64,000 bases of DNA, from positions 7,004,493 to 7,068,492 of the forward strand of contig OZ007515.1 of the NCBI GenBank assembly GCA_963931865.1, in the 5' to 3' direction. Within the stretch, counting starts at the first letter, position 1. Every line of letters starts with the position of its first letter. The notes under the pieces were generated by a model. That model was not told where the DNA came from and did not search any database. It saw nothing but the letters and a program-made list of their open reading frames with translations. Both the position numbers and the translations under genes were made by a program. Source of the DNA: Axinella damicornis (Eukaryota > Porifera > Demospongiae > Axinellida > Axinellidae). Shown here in pieces: positions 11,431 through 22,200 of this stretch.

Positions 11431-11562
11431 AATGCTGAATGCTGAATGCTGAATGCCCCAGCCTGTAGCATGGCAGTTGATGTCCATGTTCCTGGAATAA
11501 CAGTCACAAACGCTCCGAAATGCAGCTTGAAATGCAGCTTGAAATGCAGCTTGAAATGCAGC
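11431..11562. repeat. Two short minisatellites
   Basis: TGCTGAA repeated about three times at 11433-11456, and four units of GAAATGCAGCTT at 11517-11562. The words AATGC and GGCATGGCAG recur through 11340-11640, so the whole block is a degenerate simple-repeat region in an intron. Confidence 0.75.
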
Positions 11563-11712
11563 ACATGGCAATGACGGCATGGCAGTAGATGCCTAGTTCC
11601 TGCCACAACACACTCGAAATGGCAGTTCGATGCCCATTTCCTGGAATAACAACGATCGCAAACGATTTCTCTCCAACACCTCTAGTTTGTATAACTTCCA
11701 GTCTTATCACGC

Positions 11713-12083
11713 GCATAAATTAAAGGGTGGACCATGATGAGCCAGGATTTCACAATACTTCATTTTCAATACAACGTTTCGACCCAACTGGGTCTTTCTT
11801 AGGTACAGAAAATAAAGACAGGCTAGTTTTATATACACTGAGAAAGCACTATATTAGCATTCAGGCTTGTGATGTCATCAGATGATGCACACATCATCAA
11901 AGCACTCTAGCCCTCTAGGTAGAATGCTGGGTGGGGTCTTCAATCATCTCATGTCATAGTGAGACTGGTGTCCCACTTGTCTTTTGAGTAGCCTCTGCAG
12001 TTCTCGGTAGCCCATTTCTGTGGTGGTATTGGCTTAGGTGAGTAGCGTTGGATCTGTGCATGAGGACTGGTGCTCTTGAGTAG
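11713..12083 (-). repeat. Dispersed repeat with GGGTCGAAACG motif, copy 1
   Basis: About 370 bp roughly 85 percent like 12158-12527 by eye, in the same orientation. On the minus strand it reads GACCCAGTTGGGTCGAAACG, a stem-loop followed by GAAAC. This signature is known from the ends of Penelope-like retroelements. No reverse transcriptase frame is present, so the class assignment is inference. Confidence 0.5.
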
Positions 12084-12157
12084 ATGACATATGGCTTATA
12101 AAGTAAAGTGCCTGCTACAACGATGTACTTTGCAGTTCAGGTCCCGTGAAATCTAGT

Positions 12158-12527
12158 GCATAAATTAAAATGGTGGACCACAATGAGCCAGAATTTCACA
12201 ATACTTCATTTTCAATGCAACGTTTCGACCCAACTGGGTCTTCCTCAGGTACAGAAATTATGTACAGGCTAGTTTTATATACACTGAGAATACACAACAA
12301 GGGGTATAATTATTAACATTCAGGCTTGTGATGTCATCAGATGATGCACACATCATCAAAGCCGTGTAGCCGTCTGGGTAGAACGCTGGGTGGGGTCTTC
12401 AGGCATCTCATGTCGTAGTGAGAATGGTGGGGAGTTCGTCTTTTGAGTAGCCTCTGCAGTTCTCAGTAGCCTGTTTCTGTGGTGGTAGTGAGTAACGTTG
12501 GATCCGTACAAGAGGACCGGGGCTATA
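12158..12527 (-). repeat. Dispersed repeat with GGGTCGAAACG motif, copy 2
   Basis: Second copy of the 11713-12083 repeat in tandem orientation, separated by about 75 bp. On the minus strand 12223-12248 reads CTGAGGA, A, GACCC-AGTT-GGGTC, GAAA. This resembles a hammerhead catalytic core but has an extra A before stem II. A 3'-truncated family B fragment follows near 12603-12650. Confidence 0.5.
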
Positions 12528-12813
12528 GACGAGTGTACCCACATTCAATTAAGTTCTCTATACCCTTCTCTCTACCCTGATGTCAGGCATGTGATAATTA
12601 TCCCAGGCCTTTCCATACTGGGTGGTGGGGTGGACTGGGAACGAGGCTAGCATAAGGCTAGTATGTTTCCAGTATAGCCCACAAAATCTAAGAAACCCTA
12701 TATTAGTGAGCTGTGTATCACCCTGGAAACATAAACCCTTGTGGTACCTTAGATAGAGCCCTTGCATGTGTATCACCCTGGGAACCAAAGGCAGCCTGAG
12801 TCCACTGCCCAAT

Positions 12814-13421
12814 TACCGTGTAGCGGGATATTTTCGTAGGTGCAAAATTTCGTATAAATGGCCATAAGCCCCTCAGCAGAAATTTTCGTATTTTAATTTT
12901 TGTATTCGCCTGTGCATTGCCACGCCCCCTAGCACTACGCATGCGCAAATAAGTGTCGTCTTTCTGTTTTCGGTTGAGGCAATGCACAATGGTGAAAGGG
13001 TACGTCTACAATGCTGATATCTGGGCCTCTGGTGTTGGCAAGAATTTCGGAATAGCCGCCTGGTTGGCGGCATACTCGCCGTCATTGCTAGTCTCGCGGG
13101 GACCCCGCGAGACTAGATCGTTGCTGCTCAGTGAACTGACTTACTTTCATTTGTCGCACTTCCCACGCTGAGTCTTGTTATCGTAGCAGGCTAACGGGTG
13201 TAGACGGGTCCACTGGAGTCTGGAAGGCCGTTCGAAGGCTAGAAATACCGTGATAAAACCCCACCGCTTGCTCACCGCTTCCACATGTTCGATTGCCCGT
13301 TCAAAATTTGACGTTAAAATTTCGACGGTTAAAATTTTCGTAGTTTTTATTTTCGTATCTCAAGGCTTCATACGAAATATACGAAAATTAGCACCGTACG
13401 AACATTTTCCGCTATACGGTA
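12814..13421. mobile_element. Family C TIR element, diverged copy
   Basis: The left end TACCGTGTAGCGGGATATTT and the right end GCTATACGGTA are inverted repeats. Internal AT-rich blocks (TTTTCGTAT) mirror each other near both ends. A 30-bp palindrome (CTAGTCTCGCGGGG and complement) lies at about 13088-13117. Non-autonomous. Confidence 0.75.
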
Positions 13422-13978
13422 ACAATGAGACTTCCCTTGATGTTTTAGTGAGTTAAACCTCTTTGGAGATCTCCTCATGCGTAGATTGGGGGAGACCACC
13501 CATGCAATCTATTGCAGTGTTTGGCAGGAGGCAGAGATTATGCTGGTATGTTTTTCGCAACATACCGTAGATCGGGAAATTTCTTAATTTTCGTCATTCC
13601 TGTATTACGACGAAAGTTAGAAACACAAAAAATTTTCAACGTCGAATAATAATTATGATTCTACTTAACATGTGAGTTTTCCTGAATTGAAGTACAAGTA
13701 TGGCTCTGCTGCGCTTCCAGAAACCTGTTGATGGTGTTTCCGATCCTGGAAGATTGCCAGCCCAAGCGCGCGATCGCGGAAGTGAACTTCTGAAGGCAGT
13801 TGGAACCGCGGACCCAGACAGATGAGTGATATCTTTCGTGGTAAGTAGCCGATGGGAGATCCCTCTCTGTCCGTGATACGACATTGGTGTCTACTGCATT
13901 CCCTCGTTCGCGCTGATCTGCCGCTCCAGCTTCTCTCCAATGGCGAGTAGACCACAGACCTGATTGGCCATCTGTATT

Positions 13979-14580
13979 CGGTGGACTGGACTCGAGACTA
14001 GACTCGAAACTAGACTCGGGACTGGACTGTGGGACTGGACTCACAGAAAGTTGCACTTGTCATTTTGAAGCATCAAACACTACTAGAACAATAGAATTCG
14101 GGGCAGCCGACCATGACCCGATATCAGGACTACACACAGTTCCAGCAGCCAGAGTGTGTGTACCAACGATGCACTGAATCGGCTTGTTCCCAGACTGAAA
14201 TGGTCTGGGGACAAGAATCCACGAATAATTTTAGGCCTACAGGCAGGCGGAAAGCAGGAACGGAAGTGCCAGTCAAACTTGGCAGCAGCATAGAAACAAT
14301 TCAAGAAGCTGCAAACTGGTTGTACCACTTGGTATACTGCCATGTGTTCCTCGAAGTCGTCATTAGATCATGGACGAATTCGCACCGAAACAAAGTCGAG
14401 CTGGTTGTGCATGGTAGAACCACGGCACATGGTGACAGCTGTGTTGCTACACCTCACGTACTTACGTATTACGTATCTACGGTGGCAGCTGAATAGTGCC
14501 ATTTCCTGTTTTCTGGCTGTCAGAAAAGATGAGCCCAACTTTCTAGTCCCACAGTCCAGTCCCTAGTCCAGTCTACCGAC
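13979..14580. mobile_element. TIR element with GGACTGGACT ends
   Basis: The left arm, rich in GACTGGACT/GACTAGACT and running into CACAGAAAGTTG, is matched by the complement CAACTTTCTAGTCCCACAG at 14538-14580. The arms are about 50-60 bp and diverged. An open frame of 127 codons (14113-14496, plus) lies inside but has no recognisable domain. Confidence 0.6.
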
Positions 14581-15385
14581 GGCCGACCTGATTGGCTACA
14601 TCCGGTTTGAAAGAACTGCAGTATCTCTAGTTGTTGTCTACGATGAGGCTAGACAGCAAGCTTGCACTCTCTTAGCCCTACCCACCCGTCTATCCAAACA
14701 ACCTTCTCATCCACCTTCACTCTAGCCTTTCCACCCTCCCTTCAGTTTTGATCATCAACCTAGAAACATAAAATCAACACTCACCAGGTAGGAGTGTTAT
14801 TCAGCGGTAGTTGGACACTGTCATGTGACAAATGTGCGTAGGAAAATCTACATGGAGAATGCAGAATTTTCTCGGTAATCGTTATGAGTAACTCAAACAT
14901 TGTTTAAAGCTCTAGTGGAGTAGATTTCAAATATGTCATCAGCCCCATTCAACCCGTAGTTCTTTTAGGCTGTTGGAGCGGCCGTGCGGAATGGCGGCCA
15001 GTGCTACAAGGCACTCCTAGCACTCCAACTGAAAGCCTGCCCAACCTGAAGGGTCTTTGAGGCACTCCTACCTTTCCGATCGTAGCTTCACTTCTTGCCA
15101 CGAACACAGGAAAGCTTGGTACTGGAAAACTCAATCCCTTCTGTTGTGTGGTAAAATGAGAAGGTGCAGCCAAGGAACAGGGTGATTGTTGCCTTCATCT
15201 CTGCCATCAGCCATCTGCGTCTGAACGTAACTAGCAGTCAAGCTTGAGCACTCAAAGGATGTCAAGACGCACCCACTTTCTCCAAAGCATCCCATCCCTT
15301 CTTTTACAAATCTATCCTTGGTTAGGAAGTGGCCATGCTCAAAGGCAAATAGGAACCCGTCTCTGCCTTTCATTGCTTGCTCCAG

Positions 15386-15657
15386 TTGTTTATGCCTGGG
15401 TACACCATGCAAATGAGGTGTGGCTGACAGGTGATGTCATTGAATTACATTACAATTTGCTAAACAAGGAATGTATTGACATAGTTGGTGTTCTGACAGA
15501 GGCAGAGGAGTTTTTACCTTGGTACAAAAGTGTCATTTTGTTATGTCTTCGATCTGTGTGGATGGTCCACAGACGGGTCCAGCTCACTGAAGTCCAGTCT
15601 GATTTCTCCACCAAAACTAATGTGATTTCTCTACCAAAACTAACGTGGGAAGATTTC
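15386..15657 (+). CDS. Possible additional exon of the Ig/death-domain gene
   Basis: After the acceptor-like TTGCTCCAG at 15377-15385 an open phase-1 frame runs to 15657, encoding VVYAWVHHANEVWLTGDV and then IELHYNLLNKE. The phase suits insertion between the linker exon and the death-domain exon. No domain is recognised and the only phase-1 donor seen is weak (15530, AAAA/GTGTCA). It may be chance open sequence. The rest of 14581-16291 shows nothing. Confidence 0.25.
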
Positions 15658-16291
15658 TGACGGATGTGGTTGAGCCTGAGGATGGTGAGACCGAAAGTGA
15701 CGCCTGTGATGACACGTCCGCTAGGTCGTTATGAACTCCCCTAGATACAAAGTTCAACTTTGTGGCCAAAAATCCCAGGTATCTCAGCAGGTGCATGACA
15801 TCTGTTTGGCTTTCTGTGCCTCTGTCTTAGTCCCCACTCACTAGACCTACTCTTGCTTGTGCTCCTTACTGGGCTGTTGGCTGCTCTCTTGCAGTGCCAG
15901 TTCTGGTGGCGACCCTGCATGTCGCACAGTGGTATTTTCTCTCCTCAGCCAGGACTCTTTCTGGCCTGTCACTCTGGGCAATCTGAGCAATGCCTGATCT
16001 GCAGCATTGTCTCAGACATCTGTTGGTTTTCTCCACATTTGTGATAGTTTTCCATCTCACTAATTAATCACACCACTGTTTTCCAGGAAAATTTGTAATC
16101 CACAAATTCAAGCCACAGAGTATTACATGGTCATGTCCTCCCCCTCTGGGTAGGGACTGTTGGGTCAGCATCTGGCTTCCTTGATCCGTACTTGTACTCA
16201 ATACCACTAGACTGATAGACGCTGGTGGGGAAATTGTACTGCAACTGTTATTAGAAGGACTTGCATGAGCTCTCATATTCTCTCCTTGCAG

Positions 16292-16564
16292 ACCAACCTG
16301 TGACAGACCTCTTCCTTCAACAAGTCGGTCAGCAGGTTGCAAAGCAGACCTGCAACTGGAGTCGACTGGCTTTGTTCCTGGGTCTAACCACTAATGATGT
16401 GGTACAGTCTCGTGTGCATTTTCATCAACCAGAGGAGCAGGCTTTTCAGCTACTAAGGATATGGAGGGAACGGAAGAATGGGGGAGATAAGAGTACCCTT
16501 CAGACTATTCTTTCGCAGGCAGGAATCAACCTGAATGTGCTGCTTCAGACCTCTACTCCAGGAA
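16292..16564 (+). CDS. Ig/death-domain gene, death-domain exon
   Basis: A 273-bp exon (91 codons) between the acceptor TCTCTCCTTGCAG and the donor CCAGGAA/GTGAGT, phase 1 on both sides. The translation fits a six-helix death domain: FLQQVGQQVAKQ (helix 1), CNWSRLALFLGLTTNDV (helix 2 with the conserved Trp and LGL), EEQAFQLLRIWRER (helix 5 core), and LQTILSQAGINL (helix 6). Death domains mediate homotypic assembly in cytoplasmic signalling. Position between Ig exons, followed by two further Ig domains, is the order known in paracaspases (MALT1). Confidence 0.85.
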
Positions 16565-17058
16565 GTGAGTAAAAGCATGTGTACGTATACCACTGTCTGT
16601 TGCTACTATGCTCCCTTCAAATGAACACCCTCAGACTGGTAGACACACATTGTCTCCTGTTGCCACTAATGATGCAGGTTATCTGGATGCTGCCAGCTCA
16701 CTTGGGATATTTCAACTGGTATAATATTATGACCAATAATGTTGTAAATAGTTACAGCGAAGTTAAATTGTTGATAATTGTTTTCAACCTCACCACTCCT
16801 TGTGTTTGTGAGCGCCTAGTTGTTCAGTGTAACTCACTGCCTGTTTTAAACTCTAAGTGCTGTAGAAATTTAAGGCCATATAATTAGGAGACTATAGCCC
16901 GTTTACACCCGGCGTTTATTCATAAAACCGGTTCAGGATCAAACTAAACCGGATTGGTAACTAGTTTACTGGTTTATGTAACCCACATCAGGGTGTGGAT
17001 TGAATCCGGATTAGTTTTTGAAGGAGGTGCCTGTAAATAGCTGGAGCGGTTTCTAAGG

Positions 17059-17770
17059 GGAGTCGGTAAAACGCGGAATACGGAATAACGAAATAGCGGA
17101 ATAACGGAATAACGGAATAACTTTTTATTGACAGGAAATGAAATATGCTTTGTTCTTTGCCGACACGGCACGTGTACTGTTTACTATGCATGATCGAGGG
17201 AGCTGCGCTGTGAGATCGAGCCACTGCTAGCTGTATCTGGACTTACAGAGGAGCTGCAAATACTGGGTAAGCCGTGAGATGGTGACTGCACTAAAAAAGC
17301 GACCTCCTAAAGCTCTCGCTACCCTTGGGCTGACGACGCAGTGACGAGGTTATTGGCAGTAATTTGCTTCCACAGCATGTGCGCCGATGTAGTGAGGACA
17401 GACAAAGATCCTTCGTTCTATATTGAAAGCCTGGCTTTCCAGGATGCCAGAGTCAAACCTTTGTAGCGTTGCACAAACTTTGCTGACCCTGCTCAGGCAC
17501 GGCACTTCTCAAACCTCAACTTTTATAGGGCAACCATCTTGGCGTCTCCCACACGGCTTATCCGGTATTCGCAGCTCCTCTGTAAGTCCAGATACAGCTA
17601 GCAGTGACTCGATCTTGCAGCGCAGCTCCCTCGATCGTGATAGTAAGCAGTACACGTGCCGTGTCGGCAAAGAACAAACCATATTTTCAAAATTGCATTT
17701 CTGGTCAAACCGTCAATAAAAAGTTATTCCGTTATTCCGTTTTTCCGTTATTCTGCGTTTTACCGACTCC
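17059..17770. mobile_element. TIR element with arms of about 210 bp
   Basis: Left arm 17059-17265 and right arm 17555-17770 are reverse complements. They share GGAGTCGGTAAAACGC, a run of (G/C)GGAATAA units, TTTTTATTGAC, GCCGACACGGCACGTG and GTCCAGATACAGCTAGC. Left and right flanks share GTTTCTA. The interior of about 290 bp has no recognised gene. Confidence 0.85.
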
Positions 17771-17933
17771 CGTTTCTAGGTGGATTATCTGCTGCACGTT
17801 GAAGCTGTCAGTATTCATGGCAATTGGGGTCCAGCCCCACAGCCACTGAAGCGCAAGTTGTGATTCATGAGCTGAAACGTTGCACTACCAGTTGCACTAC
17901 CACGTCTAATCCAGCTCCGGTAACCAGGTTTAG

Positions 17934-18617
17934 GGGCGTGTGTAAAAGCCGGACTGCCAAATCACCATAAATGCGAGCCAAAAAAAAGAATGGGCAATTA
18001 CGGTAATTACATGTTTAACGCACTTCCCATATCGGAAAAACAGTAACGTGTCAGCGTGTGTCGTTAGTACGGTAGTCCAAGTTGCTAGATAACTTGGTGT
18101 TTCACTACAAGCTACCGAATGGGAGCGTCACCGACAGCGTGGCCCGGACTTGCCATCATCATTGGTTGCTGGATAGTCCGTCGACGCCTCTGATCTGAGA
18201 CTAGACACAGCACTGGCACAATAACCACAGGTTAGTAGCGATCATGTACGGCATACATTGTACTGATTGTAGTATTTCCGCCGTCCACTGACTCGCTAAA
18301 CTTGGCAGGCCTACGATCGAGAGTCCCAGGCTTGTGGGGCTAGACCGCTCTGCGCGCGCAGTGTGTACTGTGTAGCTAGTAGCTATAACTAAAGTCTATT
18401 AAAGACTCCCTGATTCAGTGCAGCTGCTAACTGGGGTACTGGCGGCGTACAGAATGTGTTTGTACTCCCCAGCACAGTGAGTCGTCAATATCAGGAGGCG
18501 GCTGTTTAGCTGTGCATGTAGCTGGCCGTATGCACCAGCGTGCATACTTAATTAATTGACCATTCTTTTTTGGACAGCATTTTTGGTGATCCGGCATTCC
18601 GGCTTTTACTCACGCCC
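17934..18617. mobile_element. TIR element, ends GGGCGTG, 10-bp flanking repeat
   Basis: Arms of about 65 bp share GTAAAAGCCGGA, GATCACCA-like and AAAAAAGAATGG words in opposite orientation. CCAGGTTTAG occurs at both borders (17924-17933 and 18618-18627), consistent with a 9-10 bp target duplication. It and the preceding element may lie inside an older, decayed element whose ends (GTTTACAC at 16901 and GTGTAAAC near 18630) are still visible. Confidence 0.75.
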
Positions 18618-18639
18618 CCAGGTTTAGTAGTGTAAACGC

Positions 18640-19298
18640 AGCTTATGGCAGTATCTTCTATATAGTGTGCACAATTGCTGTCCCAAGCAGTTGGCTAGCT
18701 GGGATAAAACGTACAGAGGTTTCGGAGTCCTTGTAATTTCAGGCCAGAATGAAACACCGGAAGTCACGTGAATGCAAAATTCAAATAGTAAGAGCTCGAG
18801 CACTCTCGATCTCACAGAAATGGCTTTGTGTGAACCAGGGCGGACAAGCTCTTACAGCAAAGACTTACGCCGGGTCCTACAATGGTACTCTGTACACCGA
18901 TCACTGGTAGATCCAGAAGGCTGACTAGTAAGAAGGCGTGATTGGGCGCTTTGCGGTCGAATCACTTGCTGAAGCTGTTGAGTTAACTTCCTGCGGTATA
19001 GCATTCAACTGTGAGTCACAAACGCTGCTTGAGTCTGCTAGTCTATCTAGCTCACATGCATGAAAACTTGTGACGACTAGACGCTGATTGGTCAGAGAAC
19101 TGCTGTCATGTGACTTCCATTCTACAAATTCAGTTGCAAGATCTCTGATAACCTCTGTAAATGGTGCAGCAGTGATTCTACAGAAGTATGACAACTTGGG
19201 ATTATTATTTTTGATTTTTGTATTTTTATTTTTTTAGAGAGATCTAATAGAATAATGGATAATACAGTGTATATACATGTAATGGGTGAATGTACTCA
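18640..19298. other. Intron sequence, no gene seen
   Basis: Unique-looking sequence between the TIR elements and the array. An 89-codon open frame on the minus strand (18925-19194) has no domain, so I do not call it a gene. A T-rich stretch lies at 19205-19240. Confidence 0.5.
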
Positions 19299-22200
19299 TT
19301 ACACTCCTGGTATAGAGAAAATTGTGCCGCGTAATCTATTACACTCCTGGTAGGGGAAAAATTGTGCCGCGTAATTACACTCCTGGTAGGGGAAAAATTG
19401 TGCCGCGTAAATAAATAATCTAAATAATTAACGTTTGACTACTTAGGAATGGCCTGCAAAGATTCTGACTACACCGTCGTGATCGCTATCATGCACTGTC
19501 CTCACCGTACAATTTTGGTGCTGAAACTCACCTTGGTGGTGGAGATACAAGCGCTTTTGTAGTGCCGTCGGCCGCCATTGCTCGATCACTCTCTTCGAAG
19601 TTCGTCGCCAGTACAGCCCTTACGAAGGCCCGACAAAGATTCTGACCACACAGGTGTGATCGCTGTCATTCACTGACGCTCACATGCTGAAACTCACCGT
19701 GCTGGCTAAGTTGTGAGTGCTGTAATAATGTCTTGTCTTCCTTTTGGTCGCCACTGCTCGCGATCGACTGAGCGTGGTTGCCACGTGGCATGTGTGTTAA
19801 TTGGAACGAATTGCCATATGCGCTACGGCGAGTCGCAACCAGGGTTGCAGCGCAACGCGGCTATGAATGGTTTTATTCGGTACTTGAGAGCACTCTAAAC
19901 AATTTCTGATCTTCCCTATATATAGCTATCATGGTACTCATGTCATGTGTGATAATTGGAACGAACTGTCACACTTAGCTTGTGCTACCGTTTAACCGTG
20001 GCTACCAGGAGTGCGGTTGCCCCTCGTTAAATATTACACTCCTGGTATAGAGAAAATTGTACCGCGTAAATAATCTAAATAATTAAATAATTAAATAATT
20101 AATGTTTGACTACTTAGCAATGGCCTGCAAAGATTCTGACTACACCGTCGTGATCGCTATCATGCACTGTCCTCACCGAACAATTTTGGTGCTGAAACTC
20201 ACCATGGTGCTGGAGATACAAGCGCTTTTGTCTCGCCGTGGCCGCCATTGCTCGAGCGCTCTCTCCGACTTCCGGTGGCAGTACCGTTCTTAGGAAAGGC
20301 ACACGAAGATTCTGACCACACGGCCGTGATCGCTGTCGTTCACTGACGCTTACATGCCAAAACTCACCGTGCTGGCTAAGTTGTGAGTGCTGTAATAATG
20401 TCTGTCTTCCTTTTGGCCGCCATTGCTCGCGATCGATCGACTGAGCGTGGTTGCCACGTGGCATGTGCGTTAATTGGAACTAACACTACGGCGAGTCGCA
20501 GCCGGCGTTTCAACGGCTACCAGGAGTGCGGTTGCCCCTCGTTACACTCCTGGTAAGGGAAAAATTGTGCCGCGTAAATAATTAATCTAATTAATCAAAC
20601 CTCATAGCTCGCAGAAAAGGTCTACAGAGATTCTGACTACACCGTCGTGATGGCTATCATGCAGTTAGACAAACGTATAATAATTGTGCTGAAACTCACC
20701 TTGGTGGTGGAGATACAAGCGCTTTTGTTGTGCCGTCGGCCGCCATTGCTCGATCGCTCTCTTCGCCAGTAGTCTTACGAAGGCCCCACAAAGAATCTGA
20801 CCACACAGCTGTAATCGCTGTCGTTCACTGACGCTTACATGCCAAAACTCACCGTGCTGGCAAAGTTGTAAGTGCTGTAATAACGTCGTGTCTTCCCTTT
20901 GGTCGCCATTGCTAGCGATCAACTGAGCGTGGTTGCCACGTGGCATGTGCGTTAATTTGAACTTACTGCGATACTAGCTTGCGCTACGGCGGGTTGCAGC
21001 CGGCATTGCAACGGCTACCAGGAGTGCGGTTGCCCCTCGCTAATAATGCAAATATAAACCAACCTCCCAGCCCGCAGGAAGGACCTACAAAGGTTCTGAC
21101 TAAATCTTCATGATCACTATCGTGCAGTGACCCAACCGTACAATTTTGTTGCTGAAATTCATCTTGGTAGTGGAGTTGTGAGTGCTATTGTCTTCTCTTC
21201 AGCCGCCATTGCTCGAGCACTCTCTTCAACTTTCAAAGTTTCGTTGCCACAAAGACTATGACCACCCAGCGAGTTGCAACCGGTTGCATCGCGGCTACCA
21301 GGAGTGCGGTTGCCCCTCGTTACACTCCTGGTAGGGGAAAAATTGTGCCGCGTAAATAATTAATCTAATTAATGTAAATAATCAAACCTCATAGCTCGCA
21401 GGAAAGGTCTACAGAGATTCTGACTACACCGTCGTGATGGCTATCATGCAGTTAGACAAACGTATAATAATTGTGCTGAAACTCACCTTGGTGGTGGAGA
21501 TACAAGCGCTTTTGTCGTGCCGTCGGCCGCCATTGCTCGATCGCTCTTCGACGTTGGTTGCCAGTACAGTCATACGAAGGGCCCACCAAGATTCTGACCA
21601 CACAGCCGTAATCGCTGTTGTTCACTGACACTTACACACCAAAACTCACCGTGCTGGCAAGGTTGTAAGTGCTGTTACAATTTCGTGTCTTCCCTTTGGT
21701 CGCCATTGCTAGCGTTCGACTGAGCGTGGTTGCCACGTGGCATGTACGTGCGTTAATTGGAACTAACGGCGATACTTAGCTTGCGCTACGGCGAGTCGCA
21801 GCCGGCGTTGCAACGGCTACCAGGAGTGCTGTTGCCCCTCGCTAATAAAGCAAATATAAACAAATAAAAAACCTCCCACCCCGCAGGAAGGACCTACAAA
21901 GGTTCTGACTAAATCTTCATGATCACTATCGTGCAGTGACCCAACCGTACAATTTTGTTGCTGAAATTCATCTTGCTAGTGGAGTTGTGAGTGCTTTTGT
22001 CTTCCCTTCAGCCGCCATTGCTCGAGCGCTCTCTTCAACTTTCAAAGTTTCATTGCCACAAAGACTATATGACCACTCAGCAAGTTGCAACCGGTTGCAT
22101 CGCGGCTACCAGGAGTGCGGTTGCCCCTCGCTAATAATGCAAATATAAACAAATAAAAAACCTCCGAGCCCGCAGGAGGACCTACAAAAGTTCTGACTAA

